NCBI RefSeq assembly: GCF_029714425.1 | Contig: NZ_CP121668.1 | Coordinates: 5,477,501-5,541,500, forward strand | Source: Bradyrhizobium sp. CB2312 | GTDB lineage: Bacteria; Pseudomonadota; Alphaproteobacteria; Rhizobiales; Xanthobacteraceae | Length of the DNA stretch: 64,000 nt | Direction of reading: 5' to 3' | Shown: positions 33,696-42,257 of the stretch, in pieces | Numbering within the stretch: position 1 is the stretch's first letter | Layout of the letters: each line of letters opens with the position of its first letter | The notes under the pieces: generated by a model | What the model was told of the DNA's origin: nothing | The model's database searches: none | The model's input: the letters and a program-made list of their open reading frames with translations, nothing else | Position numbers and translations under genes: made by a program

Positions 33696-34421
33696 TCAGC
33701 CGTTCGGGTACTCCACAAAATAAGCATCCCGCAATGCATCTCCGAGCAAGCGGCCTTCCGAATAGCCGTTGAGCGTCGCAGGCCGGCTCACGCCATCGAG
33801 GAGGCGCGGGCAAGGTTCCGGCGCGCCGAGCACGGTGCGGACCGGAATGCGCTCGGCATAGATCGGCAATTCGTAGTCCTCATCGTCGTCGGCCACACCC
33901 TTGGCGCGGATCTTGGCCGAGGCTTCCTCGATCTCCATCGCGATGAAAGACGTCGCCTTGATCTCCTGGGTGTTGCTCGCCCTGAGGCTCGCGGTGCGAT
34001 CGGGGAAGAAGCGATCGACCATGGCGACCACCGCCTGCTCCTTCTCATCAGGGTCGGTGACGAGATAAGCGGTGCCGAACGCCATCACCGCGCGATAGTC
34101 GGCGGAATGGTTGAAGCCGCAGCGCGCCAGCACGAGGCTGTCGAGATGGGCGACCGTGAGGCAGACGCGCTCGCCTTTGGTCTGGTTGCGCAGCATGCGG
34201 CTGGCGCTCGAGCCGTGCCAATAGAGCTTCGTGCCCTCGCGCCAGAAGAAGGTCGGCGTGCAATAGGGCTGGCCGTCGATGACGTAGGAGACGTGGCACA
34301 GCATCGAGGAATCCAGGATGCGGTGAACCGTCTCGTGATCGTAGAAGCCGCGGTCGTGACGGCGCTTGACCTGGTTGCGCGCCGACGTCGGGTAGGAATT
34401 TTGGCTTTCGGTCTGGCTCAC
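33696..34421 (-). CDS. FMN-binding pyridoxamine-oxidase-family protein
   Basis: This 241-residue protein resembles the PNPOx/NimA-like split barrel family: RGFYDHETVHRILDSSMLCHVSYVIDGQPYCTPTFFWREGTKLYWHGS is the N-terminal pattern, then VCLTVAHLDSLVLAR, ADYRAVMAFG. It probably binds FMN and reduces or binds a heterocycle. It is divergent from the broken MocR-type regulator, the usual placement for a gene under such a regulator. There is no membrane segment. Confidence 0.82.
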   Translation of the reverse strand: MSQTESQNSYPTSARNQVKRRHDRGFYDHETVHRILDSSMLCHVSYVIDGQPYCTPTFFWREGTKLYWHGSSASRMLRNQTKGERVCLTVAHLDSLVLARCGFNHSADYRAVMAFGTAYLVTDPDEKEQAVVAMVDRFFPDRTASLRASNTQEIKATSFIAMEIEEASAKIRAKGVADDDEDYELPIYAERIPVRTVLGAPEPCPRLLDGVSRPATLNGYSEGRLLGDALRDAYFVEYPNG

Positions 34422-34466
34422 AGCCGCTCCTGTCGGGATTGGAACAATTCCAGGAGAGTTGTAGCG

Positions 34467-34495
34467 GCCAATTTGGTCTGCGATAGTGCCAATTC
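34467..34495 (+). promoter_or_regulatory. Direct repeat, possible MocR operator
   Basis: GCCAATTT (34467-34474) and GCCAATTC (34488-34495) lie 21 bases apart, two helical turns, in the short gap between the divergent FMN-binding and MocR genes. MocR-type regulators commonly bind direct repeats. Confidence 0.4.
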
Positions 34496-34496
34496 C

Positions 34497-35869
34497 ATGC
34501 GAAAGATTCCGACCAATTCTCTGCCGCCCGCCAAGGCGGAGCTACCGCTCGACCTCACCGGGCCACACATCACGCCAGGTGCCTCCGCCGCGCACCGGCT
34601 GTATCAGGCGCTTTGCGAGATGATCGTCTCCGGTCTGGTCAAGCCCGGCGAGCCGTTGCCGCCGTCGCGCACGCTGGCCAAGCAGACGGGCTTTCGCCGC
34701 AACGCCGTCGTCACTGCCTATGAGCGCCTGATCGCCGACGGCTTTGCCGACGCGACCGTCGGCTCCGGCACCTTCGTTGCGGCGCGCATTCCCGCGCGCG
34801 CGACTGAACCGAACAAGCCGAAGATCGTGGTCGAGGCGCCCCGGCAAGGCGCGTTCGCGCTCGGCTGCACCCATATCGACGAGCGCGCGGTGCAGCGTTT
34901 TCGCGCCTTCGTCGGCCGGCGCATGCGCGCCTTCGGATCCGAGCATCTGCACTATGGCGATCCCCGCGGCAGCCGCGAGCTGCGCGCGGCGATCGCCGAT
35001 CATCTGCTGTCGGCGCGCGGGCTGCGCTGCGACCCTGATCAGATCATGCTCACGTCAGGCACGCTGCATGCGCTCCGCATCGTGCTGAGCGCGATCCTGA
35101 AGGCGGGCGATCAGGTGTGGTGCGAGGACCCCGGCTACCCGGCGGCGCGAAAGACCATCGCGCATTGCGGCTATCGCGCCGTGCCCGTCCCCGTCGACGA
35201 GCATGGGATGCGTGTCGCCAAGGGCCGCACCGCGGCGCCGTCTGCGCGCGCGGCCTATGTGACGCCGTCGCACCAGTTTCCGCTGGGCGTGCAGATGTCG
35301 ATGCCGCGGCGGCTTGAGCTGCTGGATTGGGCGAAGCAGGCCGGCTCCTTCGTGCTGGAGGACGATTACGACAGCGAGTTCCGGTATGACGGCGCGCCGC
35401 TGATGTCGCTCGCCGGCATCGATCACCTTCAGCCGCACGCGCGGCACTCGACCGCTTTCCCGGCACGCTGATGGAAGGCGCCGTCGCAGACATGCTCAAT
35501 TCCGGCGCCTTCGCCGCGAACCTGAAGCGGGTCCGGAAACTCTATCGCGAAGCGCGCGACGCGCTGGCCGAGACGCTGGAAGCCGCATCCGAGGGCGCGC
35601 TGTCGGTGCCGGTGCCCTCGCAAGGGCTGCACCTTGTCGCCCGGTTCGATCCGGCGGTCGACCTGTCGGTCGCTGCAGAGGCCAAGCAGACCGCAAGTGC
35701 GGAAGGCTGGCTCCTCGCCGACACCTATTCTCGCGCGCGTCCCCTGCCCGGCTTCGTGCTGGGATTTTCGGGGCATGCGGTTCCTGAGCTCGTGGCCTCC
35801 GCCCGGCGGCTCGCGCGGGAATCGCGCGCAGCCCTGCGCACCAGAACCAAATCGGCCCAGCGGGCGTGA
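34497..35869 (+). pseudogene. MocR/PdxR-type GntR regulator, broken by an internal deletion
   Basis: The first piece (34497-35471, 324 codons) has a GntR winged helix (LYQALCEMIVSGLVKPGEPLPPSRTLAKQ, about 35-62) and the start of an aminotransferase-like fold up to LMSLAGIDHLQ. It then runs out of frame to a stop. A second piece in another frame resumes with ARAALDRFPGTLMEGAVADM and ends at 35869. What is lost at about 35430-35440 is the stretch of some 35-40 residues that normally contains YIGTFxKxLFP, whose Lys binds PLP. The deletion also shifts the frame, so no full effector domain can be made. Confidence 0.85.
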
Positions 35870-35936
35870 CGAAGGTTCACTATCAGAATCGCCGGCCCGT
35901 CCCTACATTGCGGCTTCAATGCCGGGACCTCTCATC

Positions 35937-36182
35937 ATGCTTCTGCGCCGTGCAGCCTGCCTCTCGCTCCTGATCTCCGCCGCGCTCGTGACGACGGCGC
36001 ATGCCGTCACCGTCGGACGCGAGCAGGACATCCCCGATCTCAAGCTCGGTCAGCGCGTGCAGGTGGACGACGGAACCTGCCCCGCCGGACAGGTCAAGGA
36101 GGTGCGGGGCTCGAAGATGACCGACAAGGGCGTGGCGCGGACCGCCACCTGCGTGCCGCGCTACGGTCCGAAATCGAAATAG
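35937..36182 (+). CDS. Small exported protein, DUF6719-like
   Basis: The 81-residue product has a signal peptide to about AHA (residue 23) and a mature part of 58 residues containing two cysteines in DDGTCPAGQVKEVRG and ARTATCVPRYG, suggesting a disulfide. It resembles a small periplasmic type common in Bradyrhizobium. An alternative ATG lies at 35919, six codons upstream, giving the same signal peptide. The family name is from memory and uncertain; function unknown. Confidence 0.65.
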   Translation: MLLRRAACLSLLISAALVTTAHAVTVGREQDIPDLKLGQRVQVDDGTCPAGQVKEVRGSKMTDKGVARTATCVPRYGPKSK

Positions 36183-36186
36183 CGGA

Positions 36187-36564
36187 TCAGGATTTCGCGG
36201 GATCGAACATGCACTGAAGGGTCGGCTTGGCGATCTTGGTGAAGGTCGGGCCGATCTCGCTCTGCTTGGACGCCGGCACCCAGTCGGTTTCGATGGTCGG
36301 CACGCCGGTTTCGCTGATGCCGCGCAGCAGCGCCTCACGCAAATCGCGGTCCTCGACGGCGGCGGCGGCGTGATCATGCAGGCAGCCGCACACCTCCTCC
36401 GGATGCTCCCAGCGTCCGAGCATGCGCGGCGCGCACTGGCGCACGAATTCGCTGCGAGGATCCGGTAGCCGCGAGGGAGCGCGGACCTGTGCCTGGGCGG
36501 CGCTGATCATCAGAACAGCTACGAATGCGGCGACACAGAAGCGAACGATCATGACGGCCTTCAT
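36187..36564 (-). CDS. Exported protein of unknown function, 125 residues
   Basis: A signal peptide of about 26 residues (ending SAAQAQ) is followed by a small domain with FVRQCAPRMLG, EEVCGCLHDHAAAAVEDRDLREALL and a late LQCMFDPAKS. Four cysteines, two as CGC, are conserved-looking and may make disulfides in the periplasm. An in-frame ATG four codons in is an alternative start. It converges on the small exported protein gene at 35937 with only 4 bases between. Confidence 0.65.
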   Translation of the reverse strand: MKAVMIVRFCVAAFVAVLMISAAQAQVRAPSRLPDPRSEFVRQCAPRMLGRWEHPEEVCGCLHDHAAAAVEDRDLREALLRGISETGVPTIETDWVPASKQSEIGPTFTKIAKPTLQCMFDPAKS

Positions 36565-36586
36565 CGGCTGATGTTCTTGAAGGCGA

Positions 36587-36748
36587 TCAGAAGCGCGCAG
36601 CGACCACGATCGGCTGCTGCGCTGGAGTAACGGGTGAGCCGCTGTACTGGAAGGTGCCGACGCCGGGGATATTGCCGTCCGGCGTGCCCGCAAACGAGGA
36701 ACCCGCGAGCACGAAACCGAAAGCAAGGATGAAGCTGAGTGCGCGCAT
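36587..36748 (-). CDS. Tiny exported protein, 53 residues
   Basis: The product is a signal peptide (MRALSFILAFGFVLAGSSFAG) and a mature peptide of about 32 residues (TPDGNIPGVGTFQYSGSPVTP...). Similar tiny exported proteins occur in Bradyrhizobium genomes, but I know no role. It lies 22 bases upstream of the 125-residue exported protein on the same strand, so the two could form an operon. The ORF could be spurious given its length, but the clean signal peptide supports it. Confidence 0.5.
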   Translation of the reverse strand: MRALSFILAFGFVLAGSSFAGTPDGNIPGVGTFQYSGSPVTPAQQPIVVAARF

Positions 36749-36867
36749 GATCGTGTGTCCCATTCCGTGGCCGGCGATCCGCCGTCGTCGTCGTGACGCT
36801 GATAACCATGCGTCGTTTCGCGCGTGATGCGCCAAAAGCCGAAAATGGTTTCGTCTTTGTGAGAATT

Positions 36868-36894
36868 GTTTCGTCGCAGCCGGAGCGACGAAAC
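36868..36894. promoter_or_regulatory. Perfect 9-bp inverted repeat
   Basis: GTTTCGTCG and CGACGAAAC pair exactly around a 9-base loop in the gap upstream of the tiny exported protein. Further GTTTCGTC-like pieces occur near 36811 and 36848. It may be an operator; it lacks a U-tract for a terminator. Apart from the doubtful gene at 37155 I see nothing else in 36749-37372. Confidence 0.35.
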
Positions 36895-37154
36895 ATTCGG
36901 CGGAAAATCTCAATCTTTTCAGATGGCTCGCCCGGCAGCTCAAAGCCTCTTCGCAAGTGCGTCCAAGCCGGAAGGGATGCCGCGCACGGCACTCCGTCAC
37001 GCCCGTGCCTTCCACACTTCACATGCATTTTACGTTTTTCTGCTGAAGAAGAGCCCGAACGAAGGCTGGGCCCGATCGAACGCGAGACGCTTCGGCCGCG
37101 ACCCAAGCCATCGAAACCAGGACGCCCGGCACACCGGGCGCAATCACGTGAGGG

Positions 37155-37361
37155 ATGGCCATCATGATGGCGCAAGATCGCGCAGCGGCGCGCGACGCGG
37201 AGACGGGCCGCGCCGAGCAACAACCTGTTCGCAGCCGCGTCGCCTCTGCCGGCGCGATGTCGCTACAGTCGAGCCGCGGCTATGAAGCTTCGCCACAAGC
37301 CTTCGTGCGGCTGACCGGCTCGCATCTGGCAAAGCCACGCAGTCGCATCGTGGCTGGGTGA
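37155..37361 (+). CDS. Doubtful small open frame, 68 residues
   Basis: The frame encodes a hydrophilic, Arg/Ala/Ser-rich peptide with no motif. AGGG is near the start codon but no other support exists. High GC makes open frames of this length common by chance, so this entry only marks a possible small protein in an otherwise empty 624-base interval. Confidence 0.2.
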   Translation: MAIMMAQDRAAARDAETGRAEQQPVRSRVASAGAMSLQSSRGYEASPQAFVRLTGSHLAKPRSRIVAG

Positions 37362-37372
37362 ACACAAGTGCG

Positions 37373-37921
37373 TCACTGAGTGAAGAATTCGCCGCACTTC
37401 TGGATGCTGGCGTCTGCCGGTCCCCACGGCATGATCGGCACGGTCGAGGTCGAGTTCTTCGGCGAGCCCTCGATCAGCTTGTCCGAATAAACCATGTAGA
37501 CCAGCACGTTGCGCTTGGCGTCGCAGCCGCGCACGATTTGCATCTTCTTGAAGAACAGCGAGCGGCGATGGCGAAACATGTCGTCGCCCTGCTCCATCTT
37601 GTTCTTGAACTTGATCGGGCCGACCTGGCGGCAGGCCAGCGAGATGTCCGAGACCTCCTCGGCGAGGCCCAGCCAACCCTTGAAGCCGCCCTTCTCCGGC
37701 ACGGTAAAGTGACAGGCCACGCCCTCGACTTCGGGGTCGTCCAGGCCATAGGTCGCGAGCTTGTCGTTCGGGCTCATCCATTTGAACACGGTGGAGCGGC
37801 GGAAGATCAGATCGGGCTCGTCGGCGGCGGATGCGGAAGCTGTCGGCACAGCCAGAGCCAAGAGGAATAAAGCGAGGCCTTTCAAGCGGATGCTGGAAAG
37901 ACCGGGGAAACGAGATGACAT
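37373..37921 (-). CDS. creA: CreA-family exported protein
   Basis: The 182-residue protein has a signal peptide to about residue 33 and then the CreA pattern: VFKWMSPNDKLATYGLDDPEVEGVACHFTVPEKGGFKGWLGLAEEVSDISLACRQVGPI, here cited in parts, followed by RSLFFKKMQIVRGCDAKRNVLVYMVYSDKLIEGSPKNS and a final CGEFF. CreA-type proteins are periplasmic and of unknown function; in E. coli creA lies next to the CreBC regulators but no such genes are here. GGAG precedes the start at 37921. Confidence 0.88.
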   Translation of the reverse strand: MSSRFPGLSSIRLKGLALFLLALAVPTASASAADEPDLIFRRSTVFKWMSPNDKLATYGLDDPEVEGVACHFTVPEKGGFKGWLGLAEEVSDISLACRQVGPIKFKNKMEQGDDMFRHRRSLFFKKMQIVRGCDAKRNVLVYMVYSDKLIEGSPKNSTSTVPIMPWGPADASIQKCGEFFTQ

Positions 37922-38117
37922 GAAGTTCTCCGGTAACAAGTCCCCGCAATGTAGGGAGGTGCTAGCCGGAGAGGAAGACGACGGGCCGCCAAGCCCGGCT
38001 GCCATTTACCGCTCCGTGAGGCTTTTTTGCTACGTCCTGGACAAAAGTAGCGGACCATGGAACCGCCGTGCTGGTGAACGCATGACCCCTCTGCGAGACT
38101 AATGTCTGATTTGGATT

Positions 38118-39755
38118 GTGGATTCGAGGATGAACAGCGTGAACGGGTCCGGTTTCTCTACCAAGCCGGCGCGGCTGTGGCAGGTCGCCATTTTGACGGC
38201 GGCGGGTGCGATCGGCACGACCAGCCGGGCCGACGCAGCGTTTTATTATTGGACGGATTATTCCGACGGATCCTATTACGCCCGGCAGGAGCGGCATCCC
38301 GAAATCCCGCGCCAGAAGCCGCCAAAGCATGGCCTCTCCGGCAAGAAAAAAGAAGTCGTCGCCGAGAAGGAAGCCGGCACGAAGCCGCAAGGGCCGCTCG
38401 TCATCGTCGTCTCGATCGAACGGCAGAAGGTGACGATCTACGACGGCAACGGCGTGTTCGCAGAATCGCCCGTGTCGACCGGCATGAAGGGCCACTCGAC
38501 GCCGATGGGTGTGTTCAGCGTCATCCAGAAACACAAATTCCACCACTCCAACATCTATAGCGGCGCGCCGATGCCGTACATGCAGCGGATCACCTGGTCC
38601 GGTGTCGCCATGCATGCCGGCGTGCTGCCGGGTTATCCGGCCTCGCATGGCTGCATCCGCATGCCGATGGCATTTGCGGTGAAGATGTGGAACTGGACCA
38701 AGATGGGCGCGCGCGTCATCGTCGCCCCCGGCCAGATGTCGCCGCAAAGCTTCTCGCATCCGCTGCTCGCCTCCGTGCGCGTGCCGCCGCAGCCCGCCGC
38801 CAGCCTCGAGCCGCAGACCAATGTCGGCGACAAGGCCGACAAGGGCGCGGCCGATGTCAAGGCGGCTGAAGCAAAGCCGGTCGAAACGAAGACTGCGAGC
38901 GCCGATGGCGTGCTTGAGCTCCGCTCCTCGGTCGGTCACAACGTGATGTCGGACGTGACGACCGGCAATGCGCCGGCACGCGACGAGGCCACCGCGCCGG
39001 CCGACAAGATCGAAGGGCCCGCCCCATCCGAGACGAAGATGGCCGAGGCCTCTGATGCGGCCAAGCCAGCGGCCTCCGCCAACGAAAAGCCCGCCGATAA
39101 GGTCGAGGCTGCAAAGACCGAGCCGGCGAGCGCACCGAAATCCGAACCGGCGAAGTCCGAAGCGACCAAGGCCGAATCCGCCGACAGCGCCAAGAAGCCC
39201 GACGCGGCCGTGACCGCGACGGCGCCCGCGCCGGATGCCAAGAAGGACGAGACCCGGATCGCAGACCCTGCGCCGGCGGCAAAGCCGGAAGCGCCCAAGC
39301 GCGCCGGCCAGATCGCGGTCTTCATCAGCCGCAAGGATTCCAAGCTCTACGTGCGGCAGAACTTTGCGCCGCTGTTCGAGGTGCCGATCACGATCGCCGC
39401 GAGCGACCGGCCGCTCGGCACCCATGTCTTCACCGCCGAGGTCGACAAGACCGATGCCAATGCACTGCATTGGTCGGTGGTGTCGCTGCCGGTCTCGGTC
39501 CGCGCCGCCGCGCGCGAGGACGACGGACGCGTGTCGCGCCGCAAGGGTGGCGCCGTCGTGATCCCGGTCGCCGCCAAGCCCGTGGTCACACCGGACAGCC
39601 CGGCGGAAGCGCTCGACCGCATCACGATCCCCGCCGACACCATGGCGAAGATCAACGAGATGCTGACATCGGGCGGCTCGATCATCGTCTCCGACCAGGG
39701 CATCAACCAGGGCGAGACCGGCGAAGGCACCGACTTCATCGTTCGCCTGTATTAG
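38118..39755 (+). CDS. L,D-transpeptidase (YkuD) with second C-terminal domain
   Basis: The 545-residue envelope protein has an N-terminal export signal (ending near SRADAA, about residue 41) and a YkuD domain at about 95-205 with MHAGVLPGYPASHGCIRMP: His166, Ser176, His177, Gly178 and Cys179 are in the catalytic H-x-SHGC arrangement that cross-links peptidoglycan. A long Ala/Lys/Glu/Pro-rich linker (215-390) follows. The C-terminal part (GQIAVFISRKDSKLYVRQ...TIAASDRPLGTHVFTA) looks like a second YkuD fold without its SHGC motif. The start codon is uncertain: GTG at 38118 or ATG at 38130. Confidence 0.9.
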   Translation: MDSRMNSVNGSGFSTKPARLWQVAILTAAGAIGTTSRADAAFYYWTDYSDGSYYARQERHPEIPRQKPPKHGLSGKKKEVVAEKEAGTKPQGPLVIVVSIERQKVTIYDGNGVFAESPVSTGMKGHSTPMGVFSVIQKHKFHHSNIYSGAPMPYMQRITWSGVAMHAGVLPGYPASHGCIRMPMAFAVKMWNWTKMGARVIVAPGQMSPQSFSHPLLASVRVPPQPAASLEPQTNVGDKADKGAADVKAAEAKPVETKTASADGVLELRSSVGHNVMSDVTTGNAPARDEATAPADKIEGPAPSETKMAEASDAAKPAASANEKPADKVEAAKTEPASAPKSEPAKSEATKAESADSAKKPDAAVTATAPAPDAKKDETRIADPAPAAKPEAPKRAGQIAVFISRKDSKLYVRQNFAPLFEVPITIAASDRPLGTHVFTAEVDKTDANALHWSVVSLPVSVRAAAREDDGRVSRRKGGAVVIPVAAKPVVTPDSPAEALDRITIPADTMAKINEMLTSGGSIIVSDQGINQGETGEGTDFIVRLY

Positions 39756-39848
39756 CCCGCGCGTCGCCACGTCCGATAACGCGGTGTTGAGCGGCCCGAT
39801 CGCGCCGGCGGAGTAACATCCACCCCGGATCATTTCGGGGACGCCGTC

Positions 39849-40427
39849 ATGATGAACCGCAGGACCATGCTGATCGCGGCGCTTGCAGGCACGCTCGCGC
39901 CGGCGGGCCGCGCGCTCGCCGACGGCGGCATGAGCCGGATCTCGGCCTACGCCTTTTCCTTCCCCGCCTTGTCAGGCGACTCAGGCGACGACATCCGCCT
40001 TGCCGCCTTCACCGGCAAACCGCTGCTGGTGGTCAACACCGCCTCGCTGTGCGGCTACACCCCGCAATATGCCGGCCTGCAGGAGCTCTGGAGCGAGTTT
40101 CGCGAGCGCGGACTGACCGTGATCGGTGTGCCCTCCAACGACTTCGGCGGTCAGGAGCCTGGCGGCACCAGCGAGATCACGGAGACCGCGCACCACCAAT
40201 ATGGCGTGACCTTCCCGATCACCGCCAAGTCGGTCGTGGTCGGGGCGAAAGCGCACCCGTTCTACAAATGGGCGGCCGAGGCGCGCCCCCGGGAAGTTCC
40301 GCGCTGGAACTTCCACAAATACCTGATCGGCCGCGACGGCTATATCGCCGAGGTATTTTCATCCGCGGTCGAGCCGGCCGACACCCGGGTCAAGACGGCC
40401 ATCGCCAAGGCGCTGGCCGACAGTTGA
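39849..40427 (+). CDS. Exported glutathione peroxidase
   Basis: The 192-residue protein has an export signal (MMNRRTMLIAALAGTLAPAGRALA) and a glutathione-peroxidase fold. The catalytic triad is visible: Cys68 in NTASLCGYTPQY, Gln102 in SNDFGGQEPGG, and Trp153 in WNFHKYLI. Cys replaces selenocysteine, so it is a Cys-type enzyme that probably uses thioredoxin-like reductants. The export signal implies a periplasmic site and defence against peroxides there. The twin Arg in the signal (NRRTM) hints at Tat export. Confidence 0.9.
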   Translation: MMNRRTMLIAALAGTLAPAGRALADGGMSRISAYAFSFPALSGDSGDDIRLAAFTGKPLLVVNTASLCGYTPQYAGLQELWSEFRERGLTVIGVPSNDFGGQEPGGTSEITETAHHQYGVTFPITAKSVVVGAKAHPFYKWAAEARPREVPRWNFHKYLIGRDGYIAEVFSSAVEPADTRVKTAIAKALADS

Positions 40428-40592
40428 GGCGCTCAACCGCAATCCGGCTGGGCACAATTGTGGCGGGGCGCCAAACAGCCGTTGCAATGGCGAGGGCCCA
40501 CCATCTAGGCTAGGATCGTTTGGGGCAGGATGGGTTTTGCCGCAGGCGAAAAGCCGCGGCGGAACAACGGGATCAATCTCGAGGACAACACC

Positions 40593-41597
40593 ATGCGTGT
40601 GGCGGCAGGACTGATTTTGGCAAGTGCGATGTCTCTTGCAATGACGGGCGCGGCATGGTCGCAGACCCCGGCCGCGAAGCCCGCAGCCGCGACGCAAGCC
40701 GCACCGGCGGCGGCGCCCGCTGCTGCAGCTCCTCCCGCGGCAGCCGCTGCGCCCGCGGGCTTCGTCAATCCGCCCCCGCCGCAACAGGCGCCGCAGCCGG
40801 CGCGCGCCGCCTGCAACACGCCGGGCGCGCTGGGCGTTGCCCGCACCGTCGAGATTGACACCACCGGCGGTCCCGGGTTCGGCTTCGAGCACTTCAAGGA
40901 GCTCGACTTCCTGCGCGACCACGAGGTGGTCCTGACCTTCGACGACGGCCCCTGGCCGAAGAACACGCCCGCGGTGCTGAAGGCGCTCGCCGATGAATGC
41001 ACCACCGGCATCTTCTTCTCGATCGGCAAGCACGCGACCTACGAGCCGGAGATTCTCAAGCAGGTCTATGCAGCCGGCCACACCGTGGGCAGCCACACCT
41101 GGTCGCACGCCAACCTCAACAACAAGAAGCTCAACGAAGCGCAGCGCAAGGAAGAGATCGAGAAGGGCCTGTCCGCGGTCAAGTGGGCGCTCGGCGGCAT
41201 CTCGCCCTCGCCCTTCTTCCGCTTCCCGGCGCTGCAGCATCCGCCGGAGATGGTCACCTATCTCGGCAACCGCAACATCGGGATCTTCTCCTGCGACATC
41301 GACTCCTTCGACTTCAAGGCATCCAAGCCCGAGAAGGTGATCGAGACCGTGATGAAAAAGCTCGAGAACAAGGGCAAGGGCATCATCCTGATGCACGACT
41401 TCCAGAAGCACACCGCGGAAGCCCTGCCCGAGCTGCTCAAGCGCCTGAAGGCCGGCGGTTACAAGGTGGTGGCGATGCGCGCCAAATTCCCGGCCTCGAC
41501 GCTGCCGGAATACGACCAGGAGTTGCTCAAGGACGTTAAGCTGCCGACGGTGAGCCAGCGTCCGGTGAATTCCGTGGTGACGACAGTTTCCGAATAG
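40593..41597 (+). CDS. Exported polysaccharide deacetylase (NodB domain)
   Basis: The 334-residue protein has a signal peptide, then an Ala/Pro-rich stretch (about 25-75), then a NodB domain. TFDDGPWPKNT holds Asp117 and Asp118 (115-120) and SHTWSH (167-172) supplies two metal-ligand histidines; a late LMHDFQKHT carries the last catalytic His. It would remove acetyl groups from a polymer such as peptidoglycan or chitin-like sugar chains in the envelope. It is not near nod genes. The start at 40593 follows GAGG and begins the signal peptide. Confidence 0.9.
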   Translation: MRVAAGLILASAMSLAMTGAAWSQTPAAKPAAATQAAPAAAPAAAAPPAAAAAPAGFVNPPPPQQAPQPARAACNTPGALGVARTVEIDTTGGPGFGFEHFKELDFLRDHEVVLTFDDGPWPKNTPAVLKALADECTTGIFFSIGKHATYEPEILKQVYAAGHTVGSHTWSHANLNNKKLNEAQRKEEIEKGLSAVKWALGGISPSPFFRFPALQHPPEMVTYLGNRNIGIFSCDIDSFDFKASKPEKVIETVMKKLENKGKGIILMHDFQKHTAEALPELLKRLKAGGYKVVAMRAKFPASTLPEYDQELLKDVKLPTVSQRPVNSVVTTVSE

Positions 41598-41600
41598 AAA

Positions 41601-42164
41601 TTGTCTTTCCGGTTCGAAGGCTACGTCATTGTCTCAGCGGACGGCATGCTCGCCGACGCTGCGCATGTGATGCCGGACAGTCTGAAGTTCGAAGGCGACA
41701 AGCTGTTCTTCGAGCAGGCACTCGATCGCGCCGCGCTGATCGTGCACGGCCGCCACTCGCACGAGCAGCAGCCGAACTCGCCGAAGCGAAAGCGCCTGAT
41801 CCTGACCCGCAAGATCAAGGCACTCACCGTCGATCCGGAGATGCCGCACGCGACGCTGTGGAATCCGGAGCATGCCAGCTTCGAGGAGGCCTGCGCCTTC
41901 GCCGACGTCCCTTCCGGTACCGTCGCGATCATCGGCGGCCCCGTCGTGTTCGACAAGTTCATGGACCGCTACGACACCTTCTGGCTGTCGGAGGCTCCGC
42001 ATGTGCGGCTGCCCGGCGGCGAAGGCTGTTTTGTCGGCGTGCCGGCGCGGACGCCGCATGAGGTGCTCGCCTCGCACGGGATGAAACCCGACGCGCCGTA
42101 TTTACTCGACGCGGCCCATGAGGTGACCGTGACTCCGTGGCGGCGGGCCGGAGGCGCCAACTAA
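41601..42164 (+). CDS. Dihydrofolate-reductase-like (RibD C-terminal) protein
   Basis: The 187-residue protein shows VSADGMLADA near the N-terminus and IIGGPVVFDKFM at about 115-126, the GG motif of the DHFR/RibD C-terminal fold that binds NADPH. It is probably an oxidoreductase of unknown substrate. The start is a TTG 3 bases after the deacetylase stop, so the two genes are probably translated from one message. No signal peptide. Confidence 0.75.
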   Translation: MSFRFEGYVIVSADGMLADAAHVMPDSLKFEGDKLFFEQALDRAALIVHGRHSHEQQPNSPKRKRLILTRKIKALTVDPEMPHATLWNPEHASFEEACAFADVPSGTVAIIGGPVVFDKFMDRYDTFWLSEAPHVRLPGGEGCFVGVPARTPHEVLASHGMKPDAPYLLDAAHEVTVTPWRRAGGAN

Positions 42165-42257
42165 AACTCAAAAAACAACCCCATGCAAAGTACCGGTATC
42201 TTAATACCGGCATCTATTGCACCTTGTTGCCACGCAAATAGGGCTCCGCTCGTGGCG

